A stretch of DNA of 49,519 nucleotides from the NCBI GenBank assembly GCA_028284885.1, contig JANQQW010000070.1:1-49519 (forward strand). The letters are read 5' to 3'. Below are positions 27,507 to 36,640 of the stretch, piece by piece. Source of the stretch: Planctomycetaceae bacterium. GTDB lineage: Bacteria > Planctomycetota > Planctomycetia > Planctomycetales > Planctomycetaceae. The notes beneath the pieces are model-generated. The model searched no databases. It saw only the letters and a program-made list of their open reading frames with translations, and was not told the origin of the DNA. The translations under genes and the position numbers were made by a program. Each line of letters starts with the position of its first letter. Position 1 is the first letter of the stretch.

Positions 27507-28865
27507 ATGGCCAACGAATCCGAGGACGTCCGTCCCGTCGACTACATCCGATTGTTCCCGTGGCTGCACATGGCCCGGGCGTTCCGGATCGCCGTCGATC
27601 CCCGCAAGCTGCTCTTGGCGGGTGTCGCCCTGCTCGCCATCTCCGGTGTGGACGCGCTCTACAACCAGATGTTCGTCGGTGACCCCGACGACGAGGTTTC
27701 GCTGATCGGCGACCGGAACGAGCAGGTCTTCCAACTGTCCGGAGTCCGGCCCGACACGCCCGACGTGCCGTTCGGAACGCCATCGAGTCGCGGGTACCTC
27801 CTCGAGCCACACTGGCCGTGGGACGTCGGCCGGGGGCCGCTTCGACTAAGCGCCAGCGGGATCGTCGAGGCAGGCTTCGGAACGCTCGCTCGACCGTGGG
27901 AGACGATTCGCGACCCCGTCGTGGCACTATTGAAGCCACTCGACGAGATCCACTTCGGTCACAAGAGCTACCTCGTCGTGCGGCTTCTCTGGGCACTCGT
28001 CGTGTGGGGTGTCGTCGCCGGAGCGATCACACGGATGACGGCTCTCGAGTTCGCACGCGACGAACGACTCGGACTCGGGCAGGCCGTCCGCTATGCCGCC
28101 GGACGCATCGTCTCGTACGTGATGGCTCCCGGGATCGCCGTCGTCTGCCTGGCGCTCGTGGGAGTTCTCTGTTTCGTCGGCGGCCTCGTCGGCCGCATTC
28201 CGATCGGTGGCGAGCTGTTCGCCGGCATCCTCTGGTTCCTCCCCCTGCTGGCCGGGTTCGTGATGGCCCTGGTGCTCGTTGGCGCGTCGCTCGGCTGGCC
28301 GCTGATGTACGCGACGATCAGCACGCAGGACAGCGACGCCTTCGACGGATTCAGCCGCAGCTACACGTTCGTCTTCGGCCGCCCGTGGTACTACGGCCTG
28401 CTGCTCGTGGTGACCGTCCTGCTGGCCAGCATCGGCGTCGGGATCGTGAACGTGTTCGCGACGTTGACGACCGAGTTGGCGGCGGACAGCGTCGCCACCG
28501 GAATGACCGCGGACAAGGTCGCTGCGCTGCGAGGTCTGGCCGACGAGGGCAATGCCGGGACCTGGGCCGCCGTCTTCTGGGAGAACGCCTTCCTGCTGCT
28601 CGCCGGGGGCTTCGGCGCGAGCTTCCACTGGGTGGCGGCGACGATCGCCTACTTCCTGCTGCGACGGGCCGACGACGGGACGGCCTTGGACGAGGTGGAG
28701 CTCGAGTTCGACGAGCAGCCAGACGAACTCGCCCCGCTCGCAGGAGTCGCCGCCTCGTCCCAACCCGCAGCCGAACGCCCGATCGTCGAACTCTCGACCA
28801 AGGACGAACCGGCTGCCGGGGATTCGCAGCCGGGAGACGGCGAAGACGAGTCACCGGGCGGCTGA
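27507..28865 (+). CDS. Polytopic membrane protein of unknown function
   Basis: A 452-residue protein with about six transmembrane segments: one at residues ~36-52, one around 155-172, two at ~205-260, one near 295-315, and one near 365-390. A cytoplasmic acidic, low-complexity tail follows. I do not recognise a family with confidence; it resembles unnamed conserved membrane proteins of planctomycetes. It has no catalytic motif I can see. The ATG follows a GAGGGG box, and a TATAAT promoter lies upstream. It converges on fabH with 14 bp between stops. Confidence 0.85.
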   Translation: MANESEDVRPVDYIRLFPWLHMARAFRIAVDPRKLLLAGVALLAISGVDALYNQMFVGDPDDEVSLIGDRNEQVFQLSGVRPDTPDVPFGTPSSRGYLLEPHWPWDVGRGPLRLSASGIVEAGFGTLARPWETIRDPVVALLKPLDEIHFGHKSYLVVRLLWALVVWGVVAGAITRMTALEFARDERLGLGQAVRYAAGRIVSYVMAPGIAVVCLALVGVLCFVGGLVGRIPIGGELFAGILWFLPLLAGFVMALVLVGASLGWPLMYATISTQDSDAFDGFSRSYTFVFGRPWYYGLLLVVTVLLASIGVGIVNVFATLTTELAADSVATGMTADKVAALRGLADEGNAGTWAAVFWENAFLLLAGGFGASFHWVAATIAYFLLRRADDGTALDEVELEFDEQPDELAPLAGVAASSQPAAERPIVELSTKDEPAAGDSQPGDGEDESPGG

Positions 28866-28879
28866 GCCGTCCGGGGCTT

Positions 28880-29995
28880 CTACCAGCGGAACAGGCCGGT
28901 GCCCCAGGTGAGTCCGGCTCCGAAGCCGCTGAGCAGCACCGTGTCGCCACGGTTGATGCGGCCCTCGCGGTACGCTTCGTCCATCGCGAGCGGAATGGAG
29001 GCGGCCGACGTGTTGCCGAAGCGTTGCAGGTTGTTGTGCACGCGGTCCGGGGAGATGCCGAGCTGCTCCATCGCGTAGTCGATGATGCGGACGTTGGCCT
29101 GGTGGACGAGGAACAGGTCTACGTCGCGAACGGCCATGCCCGTGCGGTCGAGCACGAGTTCGATGGTGTCGGTCAGGGCTCGCACGGCCCACTTGAAGAC
29201 GTTGCGGCCGTCCATCTTCAGGTAGTGGTCGCCTGCGGCGAGCGCGTCGGCCGTCGCGGGCGTCAACGTGCCGCCCGCCGGCCGGTACAACAACGGCGTC
29301 CCGCCGCCGTCGGCCCCGAGTTGGTAGCAGAGCAGACCTTGGTGCGGGTCCCCTTTCGTCAGCAGCACCGCACCGGCACCGTCGCCGAAGAGCGGCGCCG
29401 TTCGCTGGTCCGTCGGATCGACGATGCGGCTGTTGCAGTCGCCGCCGACGACGAGCGCCGTCTCGCTGTTGCCGCTCGCCACGAACTGGGCGGCCGTCAC
29501 CAAGGCGTACATGAACCCCGAGCAGGCCGCCTGCACGTCGAACGCGGGGCAGTCGAGCCCCAGCTCGTGCTGGACGAGACAGGCGGTCGAGGGACAGTGG
29601 TAGTCCGGCGTGAAGGTTCCGACGACGAGCAGGTCGACGTCGTCGAGGTCGATCCGGGCGGACTGCGCGGCATTCCGCGCCGCTTCGACGCACAGGTCCG
29701 CGGTCGCCGTCCCCTCGGGAGCATGCCGACGTTCGAGAATCCCCGTTCGCTGCTCCACCCAGCCCGGCTCGAAACCGTACCGCGCTTCCAGTTGGGCGTT
29801 CGTGACGACGACGTCCGGGACGTAGCCCCCGATCCCGGCGACCTGAACGCCGAGGAGCGAATGGGTTCGTCGACCGGGCTGGAACACGTTGGAAACCTGT
29901 TTGTCGGACGAGGGCCGAGTCCGGCCGTTCCGTTCCGGGGCGGCATCCGTCGCCGCGGCAACGTCCAAGGACGAAGGTCCGGAACGTTGTACCAT
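28880..29995 (-). CDS. fabH: 3-oxoacyl-[acyl-carrier-protein] synthase III (FabH-like)
   Basis: A thiolase-fold enzyme that condenses acetyl-CoA with malonyl-ACP to start fatty acid synthesis. The triad is intact: Cys-158 in DVQAACSGFMYAL, His in LVHQANVRIID and Asn in RFGNTSAASIP; the ending SGFGAGLTWGTGLFRW is standard. There is an N-terminal extension of about 45 residues relative to E. coli FabH. The ATG at 29995 has an AGGAAG site upstream, but an internal GTG at 29896 would also fit. A related beta-ketoacyl synthase III of a secondary pathway cannot be excluded because no other fab gene is near. Confidence 0.9.
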   Translation of the reverse strand: MVQRSGPSSLDVAAATDAAPERNGRTRPSSDKQVSNVFQPGRRTHSLLGVQVAGIGGYVPDVVVTNAQLEARYGFEPGWVEQRTGILERRHAPEGTATADLCVEAARNAAQSARIDLDDVDLLVVGTFTPDYHCPSTACLVQHELGLDCPAFDVQAACSGFMYALVTAAQFVASGNSETALVVGGDCNSRIVDPTDQRTAPLFGDGAGAVLLTKGDPHQGLLCYQLGADGGGTPLLYRPAGGTLTPATADALAAGDHYLKMDGRNVFKWAVRALTDTIELVLDRTGMAVRDVDLFLVHQANVRIIDYAMEQLGISPDRVHNNLQRFGNTSAASIPLAMDEAYREGRINRGDTVLLSGFGAGLTWGTGLFRW

Positions 29996-30314
29996 GACTC
30001 CACTTCCTGTATTGAGTCGCTCGACACCATCCCGTCTTGGATGGTTTCCGGAGAAGCCACGCTCAATTCGGCCAACTCCGATTCGAGACGGCGGAGCATC
30101 GACAGACCTCGAACGGCCCTGCCGACCGCGGTGCCGCGTCTCGGACGGAGCGGAGTATAGCCGGTCTCATCCTGTTCCACCAGCGCGATTTGTGACGCGA
30201 TCCCCTGCCCTTCGACCCGCGTTCGAACACCGTGTGAACGGCCCCGGAAGAACCCGTCAAGACGGCCCGTCGCCATTGTGACAACGTAGTTTTGGCCGCC
30301 CCAGACCACGCCAA
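29996..30314 (+). other. Intergenic region without a recognisable gene
   Basis: This 319-bp divergent region between fabH and a small jelly-roll protein contains no convincing coding sequence on either strand. A 7-bp hairpin (ACCATCC, 30026-30032, with GGATGGT, 30039-30045) and a TATACT box on the minus strand near 30158 are the only signals seen; the -35 match is poor. Confidence 0.5.
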
Positions 30315-30725
30315 ATGCCCATTCACCGCATCAATCTTCGAGGGCCGTGGGAGTTCGAGTGGCTCGAACCTGCAACCGGCGACGCTCCCGCTCACGGCCG
30401 CGTCAAGCTGCCGTCCGACTGGCGGGACGACTTCGGCGACCGAGCGGGACGGGTCCGATTCCGGCGGCACTTCCACGAGCCGACCGGGATCGAACCCGAG
30501 GACTCGGTCTGGCTGCACTTCACGGGGGTCGGGGGCGAGTTCACCGTTAGCCTGGACGGACGGCCGCTCGCCTCCGAAGACGGGACACCCCGATTCGAGA
30601 TCACCGACGCGCTCCAGCCAACGAGCGTCGTCGTCGTCGAGATCGTCTGCGATCCGTCGGGGACCGACGAGCCTCTCGGGCTGTACGACTTCGTCGCGGT
30701 CGAGATCGAGACGCCGGCCCCGTGA
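30315..30725 (+). CDS. Small galactose-binding-like (GH2 sugar-binding) domain protein
   Basis: A 136-residue protein without signal peptide or transmembrane helix. The sequence (NLRGPWEFEWLEP near the start, VKLPSDWRDDFG, VRFRRHFHEP, VWLHFTGVGGEFTVSLDG, then FEITDAL) follows the jelly-roll sugar-binding domain found at the N-terminus of glycoside hydrolase family 2 enzymes. No catalytic domain follows, so it is a stand-alone domain of unknown role. It converges with the next gene, 4 bp away. Confidence 0.75.
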   Translation: MPIHRINLRGPWEFEWLEPATGDAPAHGRVKLPSDWRDDFGDRAGRVRFRRHFHEPTGIEPEDSVWLHFTGVGGEFTVSLDGRPLASEDGTPRFEITDALQPTSVVVVEIVCDPSGTDEPLGLYDFVAVEIETPAP

Positions 30726-30729
30726 CCGG

Positions 30730-31374
30730 TCAGGCTGCGCGGACGTCTTCGGCGGGCGGGCTTGCGACCCACTCGACGTGACACACGTCGGTCCCGTCCA
30801 GCGAGCCGCTTCGTCGGACCTCGAGTCGAACGCCGTAGCTCCGGAGCTGCGTCACCTTGCCGGAGAGCGACGCGTCGCCGTCGGTCTCGACCTCGAACTC
30901 GAACGAGGGGACGGACTCGAATGGGGGGACGAACGGCACGTGCATCGCCACGATCCGCTCCCCGGCCTCGAACTCGACACGTCCACGACCGACGACGCGT
31001 AGCCCGTCCACGTCGTCGTGGAGCGCCCACGACGACCGCGGTTCGGCCGTCGCCGGTTCGCACTCGGCTTCGTCTTCAGCCGTGACCAACCGGAGTTCAC
31101 CGAAGGAGAGCTCCTCGAAGCCGTTCCCGACGTCGCTCGCCTCGGATCGGTCCAACTCGGTGAGTGAACGTACCGGCGACAGCAGTCGCCAAGCGCCAAC
31201 CGCGGCCGCGGCGACGAGCGTCACCGTTCCGACGGCGAACCACCCACCGGCCCACGTCCGCTCGAGCGCGACGTACCCGAACAGCAGTCCGAGCACGCCG
31301 CACACGGCGGTGTTCGCGAGGCCGACGGCGAGCAGCCCCTTCCAGTCGGGACGCTCCAGCGAGGGCAGCGGCAT
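30730..31374 (-). CDS. Hypothetical membrane protein with two N-terminal helices
   Basis: A 214-residue protein with two transmembrane segments at about residues 12-35 and 43-62, then a soluble beta-rich domain (VEFEAGERIVAMHVPFVPP, FEFEVETDGDASLSGKVTQLRSYGVRLEVRR). I recognise no family. It lies 27 bp downstream of metK on the same strand and may be co-transcribed with it. Confidence 0.75.
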   Translation of the reverse strand: MPLPSLERPDWKGLLAVGLANTAVCGVLGLLFGYVALERTWAGGWFAVGTVTLVAAAAVGAWRLLSPVRSLTELDRSEASDVGNGFEELSFGELRLVTAEDEAECEPATAEPRSSWALHDDVDGLRVVGRGRVEFEAGERIVAMHVPFVPPFESVPSFEFEVETDGDASLSGKVTQLRSYGVRLEVRRSGSLDGTDVCHVEWVASPPAEDVRAA

Positions 31375-31401
31375 GGGAGTCCGTTCCCGTTGGGCCGACG
31401 G

Positions 31402-32583
31402 TCAGCCGACGGCGAAGAGCGGCTCGGGGACGTCGCTCTCCGAGAGGCCGGCCGCGTCACGGAGCGCGGCTGCCTGCTCGGTCGCCTCCCAGGTGAAGTC
31501 CGGGTCGTTCCGGCCGAAGTGACCGCCGTGGGCCGTCTTGCGGAAGACCGGGCGGGTCAGCTTCAGGTGGTCGATGATCCCCTTCGGCGTGAGCGGGAAG
31601 TGCTCGCGAACGAGTTCGACGATCTTCTCCTCGCCCACGCGGTTGGTGCCGTTCGTGTCGACGTGCACGCTGACCGGGTCGGCGACGCCGATCGCGTAGG
31701 CGAGTTGCACCTCGCACTCGTCGGCGAGCCCCGCGGCGACGACGTTCTTCGCCACGTGCCGGGCCATGTAGGCGGCCGAGCGGTCCACCTTCGTCGAGTC
31801 CTTGCCGCTGAAGGCCCCGCCGCCGTGCCGGCCCCAGCCACCGTAGGTGTCCACGATGATCTTCCGGCCGGTCAGCCCACAGTCGCCGTGCGGACCGCCG
31901 ATCACGAAGTTCCCCGTCGGGTTGATGTGGTACTTCACGTCGCCGGCGAGAAGTGCTTCCGGGATCATCTCCTTGATCGTGTTCGAGACGACGTAGTCGG
32001 CGATGTCCTGCTGGGAGACGTCGGCGTCGTGCTGCGTCGAGACGACGACCGCGTCCACGCGGAGCGGCGTCGAGCCGTCGTACTCGACGGTCACCTGGCT
32101 CTTGCTGTCCGGTCGCAGCCACGAGACGTCGCCGTTCAGACGAACCTCGGCCAGACGGTTGATGATGCGGTGCGAGAGCGCGATCGGCAGCGGCATCAGT
32201 TCCTCGGTCTGGTTGCAGGCGTAGCCGAACATCAGGCCCTGGTCGCCCGCTCCGTCCTTGTCGACGCCCATCGCGATGTCGGCCGACTGCTGGTGCAGGT
32301 GCACGTCCACCTTGCAGGTGTCGGCGGCGAAGCCGATGTCGTCGCTCGTGTAACCGATCTCGCGAACCACCTGTCGGGCGACCGCCTCGAAGTCGACCTC
32401 GGTCGTCGAACGAATCTCGCCGGCGAGCACGAGCAGGTCGGTCGTGCACAGCGTCTCGCAGGCACAGCGGGAGTTCGGGTCGCCGGCCAACAGGGCGTCC
32501 AGCACGCCGTCGGAGACCTGGTCGGAGACCTTGTCCGGGTGGCCCATGCTCACCGACTCGCTGGTGAAGAAGTACGTCGACAT
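31402..32583 (-). CDS. metK: S-adenosylmethionine synthetase
   Basis: A 393-residue MetK making S-adenosylmethionine from methionine and ATP. Signatures present are [18 protein letters not shown] near the start, the [12 protein letters not shown] hexapeptide region, [24 protein letters not shown] and [19 protein letters not shown]. Length and ends are typical. The ATG at 32583 follows GGGAG with 8-nt spacing; an upstream in-frame ATG at 32631 would add 16 residues not usual in the family. No SAM riboswitch was recognised in the leader. Confidence 0.97.
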   Translation of the reverse strand: MSTYFFTSESVSMGHPDKVSDQVSDGVLDALLAGDPNSRCACETLCTTDLLVLAGEIRSTTEVDFEAVARQVVREIGYTSDDIGFAADTCKVDVHLHQQSADIAMGVDKDGAGDQGLMFGYACNQTEELMPLPIALSHRIINRLAEVRLNGDVSWLRPDSKSQVTVEYDGSTPLRVDAVVVSTQHDADVSQQDIADYVVSNTIKEMIPEALLAGDVKYHINPTGNFVIGGPHGDCGLTGRKIIVDTYGGWGRHGGGAFSGKDSTKVDRSAAYMARHVAKNVVAAGLADECEVQLAYAIGVADPVSVHVDTNGTNRVGEEKIVELVREHFPLTPKGIIDHLKLTRPVFRKTAHGGHFGRNDPDFTWEATEQAAALRDAAGLSESDVPEPLFAVG

Positions 32584-32654
32584 TCGCTGTTCTCCCGAAC
32601 TTGGACCAACTCGGCGGGGTCCGTCCGCCATGGTGTGTGCCTGAATCGGCGCGG

Positions 32655-32683
32655 ATTGTAGGAACGGCCCGCTTTCCCAACAA
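32655..32683 (-). promoter_or_regulatory. Candidate metK promoter
   Basis: On the minus strand, TTGTTG (32678-32683) and TACAAT (32655-32660) are separated by exactly 17 bp. The predicted start gives a leader of about 65 nt before the metK ATG. Confidence 0.6.
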
Positions 32684-32809
32684 CCGAGACTTGCCGCAAC
32701 CGTCGTGACGGTCTTGAACAGCGTCGATTCCCGCCCTTCGCTGACCGATCGACCCGCCGGGCGTTACCATTCACGGGAAGTTCGAGTCAGAACCACGTCG
32801 CGGAAACCG

Positions 32810-33847
32810 ATGTCCACCGAAACCGAACCGACCGTCGAAGTCCCCGCCGAGGACTGGCGTTTCGAGGATCTCCAGGCCGAGGCCGCCGACCTGCGGGACC
32901 GGCTGAACCGCTTCCGGACCGCGCTCGGCCGGTACTTCGTCCAGAAGCAGGAACTGATCGACCTGATGGTCGTGGCGGCCGTCGCCCAGGAACCGTTGCT
33001 GCTCGTCGGGCTGCCCGGCACGGCGAAGTCGGACCTCGTCCTGAAGTTCAAGGACGCCCTCGGCATCCCGGACGAGGACTACTTCGAGTACATGCTCACG
33101 CGGTTCACCGAGCCGTCGGAGATCGTGGGGCCGATCGACATCAACCAGCTTCGTGAAGGCCGCTACATCCGCCGCGAGCAGGGGAAGCTGCCCACCGCCC
33201 GGCTCGGCTTCCTCGACGAGATCTTCAAGTCGAACTCGGCCATCCTCAACATCCTGCTCACCATCGTGAACGAGCGGAAGTTCTACCAGGACGGCAAGCC
33301 GCAGCCCGTCCGGCTCCGGGTGCTGTTCGCCGCCACGAACGAGGTGCCCGAACAGGGCGAACTCGCGGCCCTCAAGGACCGTTTCGTCCTGAAGGCCGAG
33401 AGCCGGTCCGTCGCGGACGACCACTTCGGCGACCTGATCGACGCCGGCCTGCAGGCGGAGGTGTGGCGTGGGATCAGCCAGAAGCCGTGGGTCGAGGGGC
33501 ACGCCACGCTGGAGGACGTGCTGAAGGCGGGCCGGTACATGACGTACGTCTTCGGCCGCCGCGACGGCACGGGCAACGGCGACGGACGCACCGACCGCGA
33601 CCTCTTCTTCCCGCCGGACGTCTTCCGCGAGTACCAACGGCTTATCAAGACGCTCGTCCGCGAGGACCGCATCTTCGTCAGCGACCGCAAGCTGGTGAAA
33701 CTCTACAAGCTCCTCCGCATCCGCGCGTGGCTGTTCAGCGGCGGCACCGTCGGCCTCGACGACCTGAAGCTGCTCCAGTACCTCGGCGAGACCCACGCCG
33801 AGATGGAACTGCTGCGGGAGAAGGTGCCGACGCTACTGGGGGAGTGA
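32810..33847 (+). CDS. MoxR-family AAA+ ATPase
   Basis: A 345-residue AAA+ ATPase of the MoxR/RavA type: Walker A GLPGTAKS, the YFEYMLTRFTEPSEIVGPIDI segment, Walker B GFLDEIFKSNSAILN, and sensor 1 in LFAATNEVPE. MoxR ATPases usually act with a von Willebrand A partner as chaperones for assembly or activation of protein complexes. The ATG at 32810 is chosen because the preceding in-frame sequence is low-complexity and the Walker A distance is then normal. The partner gene begins 4 bp after the stop. Confidence 0.93.
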   Translation: MSTETEPTVEVPAEDWRFEDLQAEAADLRDRLNRFRTALGRYFVQKQELIDLMVVAAVAQEPLLLVGLPGTAKSDLVLKFKDALGIPDEDYFEYMLTRFTEPSEIVGPIDINQLREGRYIRREQGKLPTARLGFLDEIFKSNSAILNILLTIVNERKFYQDGKPQPVRLRVLFAATNEVPEQGELAALKDRFVLKAESRSVADDHFGDLIDAGLQAEVWRGISQKPWVEGHATLEDVLKAGRYMTYVFGRRDGTGNGDGRTDRDLFFPPDVFREYQRLIKTLVREDRIFVSDRKLVKLYKLLRIRAWLFSGGTVGLDDLKLLQYLGETHAEMELLREKVPTLLGE

Positions 33848-33851
33848 GCGC

Positions 33852-35318
33852 GTGACGGACTCCGCGTCGACCGCTCTTGAGATTCGCGATCCCGACGAAG
33901 CTCGGGACTGGGTACTGCATGCGATGTGGTTGCAGCGGGTCTCCCCGGCTCGCGCCGGAACCGTCACGCGGGCGCTCGACTGGGCGCGGGAGATCGCAGC
34001 CGAGGGGGATCCGTTGCCGCTGGTCGGGTTCGTCGCCGACGTCGGGAACCTCTGCTTCGACCACGTGGCGGACCCGTCGGAAAAGCAGGCCGTGCCGTTC
34101 GTCGATCCCGGGCTGCTGCTCGCGTACGAGGACCACGTGCTCGGCAAGCTGTACGCCGACCAGTCGTTCGACCGGGCCTCGGATGCCGTGGCCCACTACG
34201 TCGATCGGGACCGAGGCCGCGGGCTCCGGTTCCTGGTCGACCGGTTCCGCGAGCGATCCGGGATGGCAGGCGTGCACGTCAACCCGGCCGTCCTCAAGTC
34301 GTTGATGCAGGAGAAGCCGGAGGAGCTGCTCGCCACGTCGTGGGAGCGTCTCGTCGAGGACGGACCACACCCGGCGATCCCGGGGCAACTCGAACAACTG
34401 GTCGCCGCGGTCCGGAACCTCGGCGACGCTCTCGCCCCGGAGGACGTCTTCGAACTGGAGCACGGCACCGCCCTCGCCGAGTTCGGCCAACGGCTCGCCT
34501 TGCGGCAGGTGCTCCGGGCGGCCGGCGTGATCGAAGCGAGACTCCCGTCCCGCCCGGCCGGCATCCGGCAGCGGCGGCAGGAGGTCGCCACACGAATCCT
34601 CGACGAGGACGCCTACCCCATCGGCGGCTTCACCTCCCTCTCGAACAAGGGAACCGTCGAGAGCCTGCTCCACTCCCAGCTCGCCTACATGGAGACCGAC
34701 GAGGCGGAGCGGCCGGACCTGTTCGAGATCAAGTTCGTCCGGGACGAACTGCTGTACTACTCGCGCGACGAGAACGCGTTCCTCCGCCGCCGCAGGACGT
34801 TCTTGTTCGCCCTCTACCCAGAACTCGCCGAGAGTCGCGTGAAGGACGCGTCACTCGACTGGCAGCGGATCGTCTACGTGGTCGCGTCGCTCGTCGTGGC
34901 CGTCCGGCGGACGATCGAGTGGCTCGGCGACGACTCGCTCGTGTTCGAGATTCTCTTCGTCGAGGAGAACACCGGCCCTCGTGTCACGCTCGCCGACGAA
35001 CGAGGTCTGTTGGAGATGATCCTCCGCGAGCAGGTCGCCAACGGTACCGTCTCGTTCGAGTCGATCACGGTCGACCAAGTCGCCGAGCACGCCGAGGAAC
35101 GGGCCCGAGCGAGTACGTGCCATCTCGTCACCTGCTCCACTCGGGACCGCGTGCCGGCGGTCGAGTCCGCCCTGCTCACCCGGTGCGTCGTCTCACGACC
35201 AGAGCTTCAGGTCGGGTTCGAGACCGACGAGTTGGCCGTTCCGGGCGAAGGCAGCGAGCCGCTCGAGTCGTGGGTCGTCGGGCTCGAGCGATGCCTGGAG
35301 GACTTCGTCGCCAGCTGA
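33852..35318 (+). CDS. MoxR-associated protein, possible degenerate vWA domain
   Basis: A 488-residue cytoplasmic protein translationally linked to the MoxR gene (GTG start 4 bp after its stop). The N-terminal ~250 residues look helical. From about residue 305 the alternation FLFALYPELAE, a long helix IVYVVASLVVAVRRTIEWL, LVFEILFVEE and later CHLVTCSTRD suggests an alpha/beta Rossmann-type fold like the vWA domain of ViaA-type partners. The metal-binding DxSxS motif is absent. I do not recognise a named family. The vWA reading is an inference; operon linkage to MoxR is seen directly. Confidence 0.8.
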   Translation: MTDSASTALEIRDPDEARDWVLHAMWLQRVSPARAGTVTRALDWAREIAAEGDPLPLVGFVADVGNLCFDHVADPSEKQAVPFVDPGLLLAYEDHVLGKLYADQSFDRASDAVAHYVDRDRGRGLRFLVDRFRERSGMAGVHVNPAVLKSLMQEKPEELLATSWERLVEDGPHPAIPGQLEQLVAAVRNLGDALAPEDVFELEHGTALAEFGQRLALRQVLRAAGVIEARLPSRPAGIRQRRQEVATRILDEDAYPIGGFTSLSNKGTVESLLHSQLAYMETDEAERPDLFEIKFVRDELLYYSRDENAFLRRRRTFLFALYPELAESRVKDASLDWQRIVYVVASLVVAVRRTIEWLGDDSLVFEILFVEENTGPRVTLADERGLLEMILREQVANGTVSFESITVDQVAEHAEERARASTCHLVTCSTRDRVPAVESALLTRCVVSRPELQVGFETDELAVPGEGSEPLESWVVGLERCLEDFVAS

Positions 35319-35611
35319 CCGCGAGCGACGAGTCGGCGACCGGGGAAGAACACTCGCCAGACGACCACGGCGAGGATCGGCGCCACCACGATGACGAGCC
35401 GGTTGTGTGCGAAGGCCTCGGCCGGCCTCGCCTGCAACACTGCCGAGAGCGCACGGGTCATGCCACAGCCGGCACACTCCATGCCGAAGACGTTCGTCCA
35501 CAGGCAGAGAGGGGGCCCGGAAGCGAGAACGCTGGCCGGCACGAGCGCCAAGAAGGCGATCGCGCCGACCAGCGCGGTTCGCAGCAGGAGGGTCGGCCAG
35601 TGCGTGCTCAC
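35207..35611 (-). CDS. DUF2752 family membrane protein
   Basis: A 134-residue protein with two or three hydrophobic segments and the DUF2752 core: [35 protein letters not shown]. The two Cys in CAGCG are conserved in this family, whose function is unknown. The GTG start overlaps the stop of the upstream TM2 gene by 4 bp, so they are co-translated. The last ~37 codons overlap the 3' end of the MoxR-partner gene on the opposite strand by 112 bp; this hydrophilic tail is probably not conserved. Confidence 0.85.
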   Translation of the reverse strand: MSTHWPTLLLRTALVGAIAFLALVPASVLASGPPLCLWTNVFGMECAGCGMTRALSAVLQARPAEAFAHNRLVIVVAPILAVVVWRVFFPGRRLVARGQLATKSSRHRSSPTTHDSSGSLPSPGTANSSVSNPT

Positions 35612-35835
35612 TTCTTGAGCAGCTTGCCGTCCGCGTCCTTGAACTTGCCGGTGGCGATCTGGATCAGGTCGATCAGCGTCCACAGGCCGCAGCCGCCGGC
35701 CGTCAGAAGCTGAACCACGCCGATGCCGGTGTGACCGGTGTAGAAGCGGTGAACGCCGAGGCCGCCGAGGAGCACGCAGAGAATCAGCGTGGTCGTGAAC
35801 TCCTTGTCGCCCATCAGTGCCGGATCGTTGGACAT
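35608..35835 (-). CDS. TM2 domain protein
   Basis: A 75-residue protein with a TM2 domain: two transmembrane helices around [48 protein letters not shown], including the conserved GxHRFY and the G-x-x-WxLIDL motif. TM2 proteins are small membrane proteins of poorly known role, often next to DUF2752 as here. The ATG at 35835 starts the conserved part; a longer in-frame reading upstream has no hydrophobic character. The 171 bp upstream (35836-36006) contain nothing recognisable. Confidence 0.92.
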   Translation of the reverse strand: MSNDPALMGDKEFTTTLILCVLLGGLGVHRFYTGHTGIGVVQLLTAGGCGLWTLIDLIQIATGKFKDADGKLLKK

Positions 35836-36006
35836 GTGCCCGTTCCAAAGTTGTTCGTAGAGGGGAGGTTTCCGAGTCGCCACGGCATTGGAAACGGTCC
35901 CGCGATCGGAATCAACCATCCGTCCAGCACAATTCCCGGGCAGACGGCATCGCCACGTGGCCGTGCGACACAACCTGCCCGGGTTGCCGAGACACCGCCA
36001 ACACGG

Positions 36007-36549
36007 TCACTCCTTCGGCGGCACGAGCGCCGCCGCGAGCGGCTTCACCGAGGTCTCGTTCACCGAGTCCTCCGCCAGCGTCGCGATTACCTTGCCCCCC
36101 TTCGCCACCACAGCCGTGACGGCCACCTGGTTGTTGATCCCCCACGCCCCCGGCCCCGTGTTCATGTCGGCGTAGCTGCAGAGCGCGGTGTTCGAGAGTT
36201 GGATCGACTGCTGAGCGCGCGGCAGGTACTCGCGCGTCGCCTTGTCGTCGTCGGTCAGGAACACGGCCACCACGTACGCCCCGTCCACCTTCCCGGCCGT
36301 CTCGTCCAGCTTCCGCAGGAACCGCGCGATCGGCCGACTCCAACGGTCCTTCACGATGAACACGTAGACCGTCGGCTTCTCGCCGCGGTCCTTCGAGTAG
36401 TCGACGGACTTCCCCGTGTGGGTGCCGGTCGCGTCGAAGACCTCGAGCTTGTCGATCTTCTCTCCGACGGCCGGCCCGCTGTCGGGAGCCGCGTGGACGG
36501 AGGCGGTGGCGGTCACGGTCAGTGCGGCGAAGAACGCGGTGCGGAACAT
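36007..36549 (-). CDS. Secreted thioredoxin-fold (redoxin-like) protein without CxxC
   Basis: A 180-residue protein with a signal peptide (residues ~1-21, ending VHAAP). The rest reads like a thioredoxin or peroxiredoxin fold: GEKIDKLEVFDATG, PTVYVFIVKDRWSRPIARFLRKLDE, VAVFLTDDD, WGINNQVAVTAVVAKGGKVIATLAEDSVN. The strand-helix position that carries CxxC in thioredoxins has VKDRWSRP, so no redox Cys pair is present. The fold is inferred; catalytic activity is doubtful. It follows the GDPD gene by 91 bp on the same strand. Confidence 0.78.
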   Translation of the reverse strand: MFRTAFFAALTVTATASVHAAPDSGPAVGEKIDKLEVFDATGTHTGKSVDYSKDRGEKPTVYVFIVKDRWSRPIARFLRKLDETAGKVDGAYVVAVFLTDDDKATREYLPRAQQSIQLSNTALCSYADMNTGPGAWGINNQVAVTAVVAKGGKVIATLAEDSVNETSVKPLAAALVPPKE

Positions 36550-36640
36550 CGAACGTCTCCAGAAGAAGGGACACCAAGAGCGCAACACCGTCGGTGGCCG
36601 TGGGTCTCGCGGAATCCGACCGACTTCGAGGATCGACTCC

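Noticed and set aside
29996-30314. Minus-strand extension of an open frame upstream of fabH
   Set aside because: No family similarity, no ribosome binding site at a sensible start, and it runs out of frame into fabH.
32584-32654. Possible SAM riboswitch upstream of metK
   Set aside because: The predicted leader of about 65 nt is too short for a SAM-I type and shows no conserved pairing or core motif I could identify.
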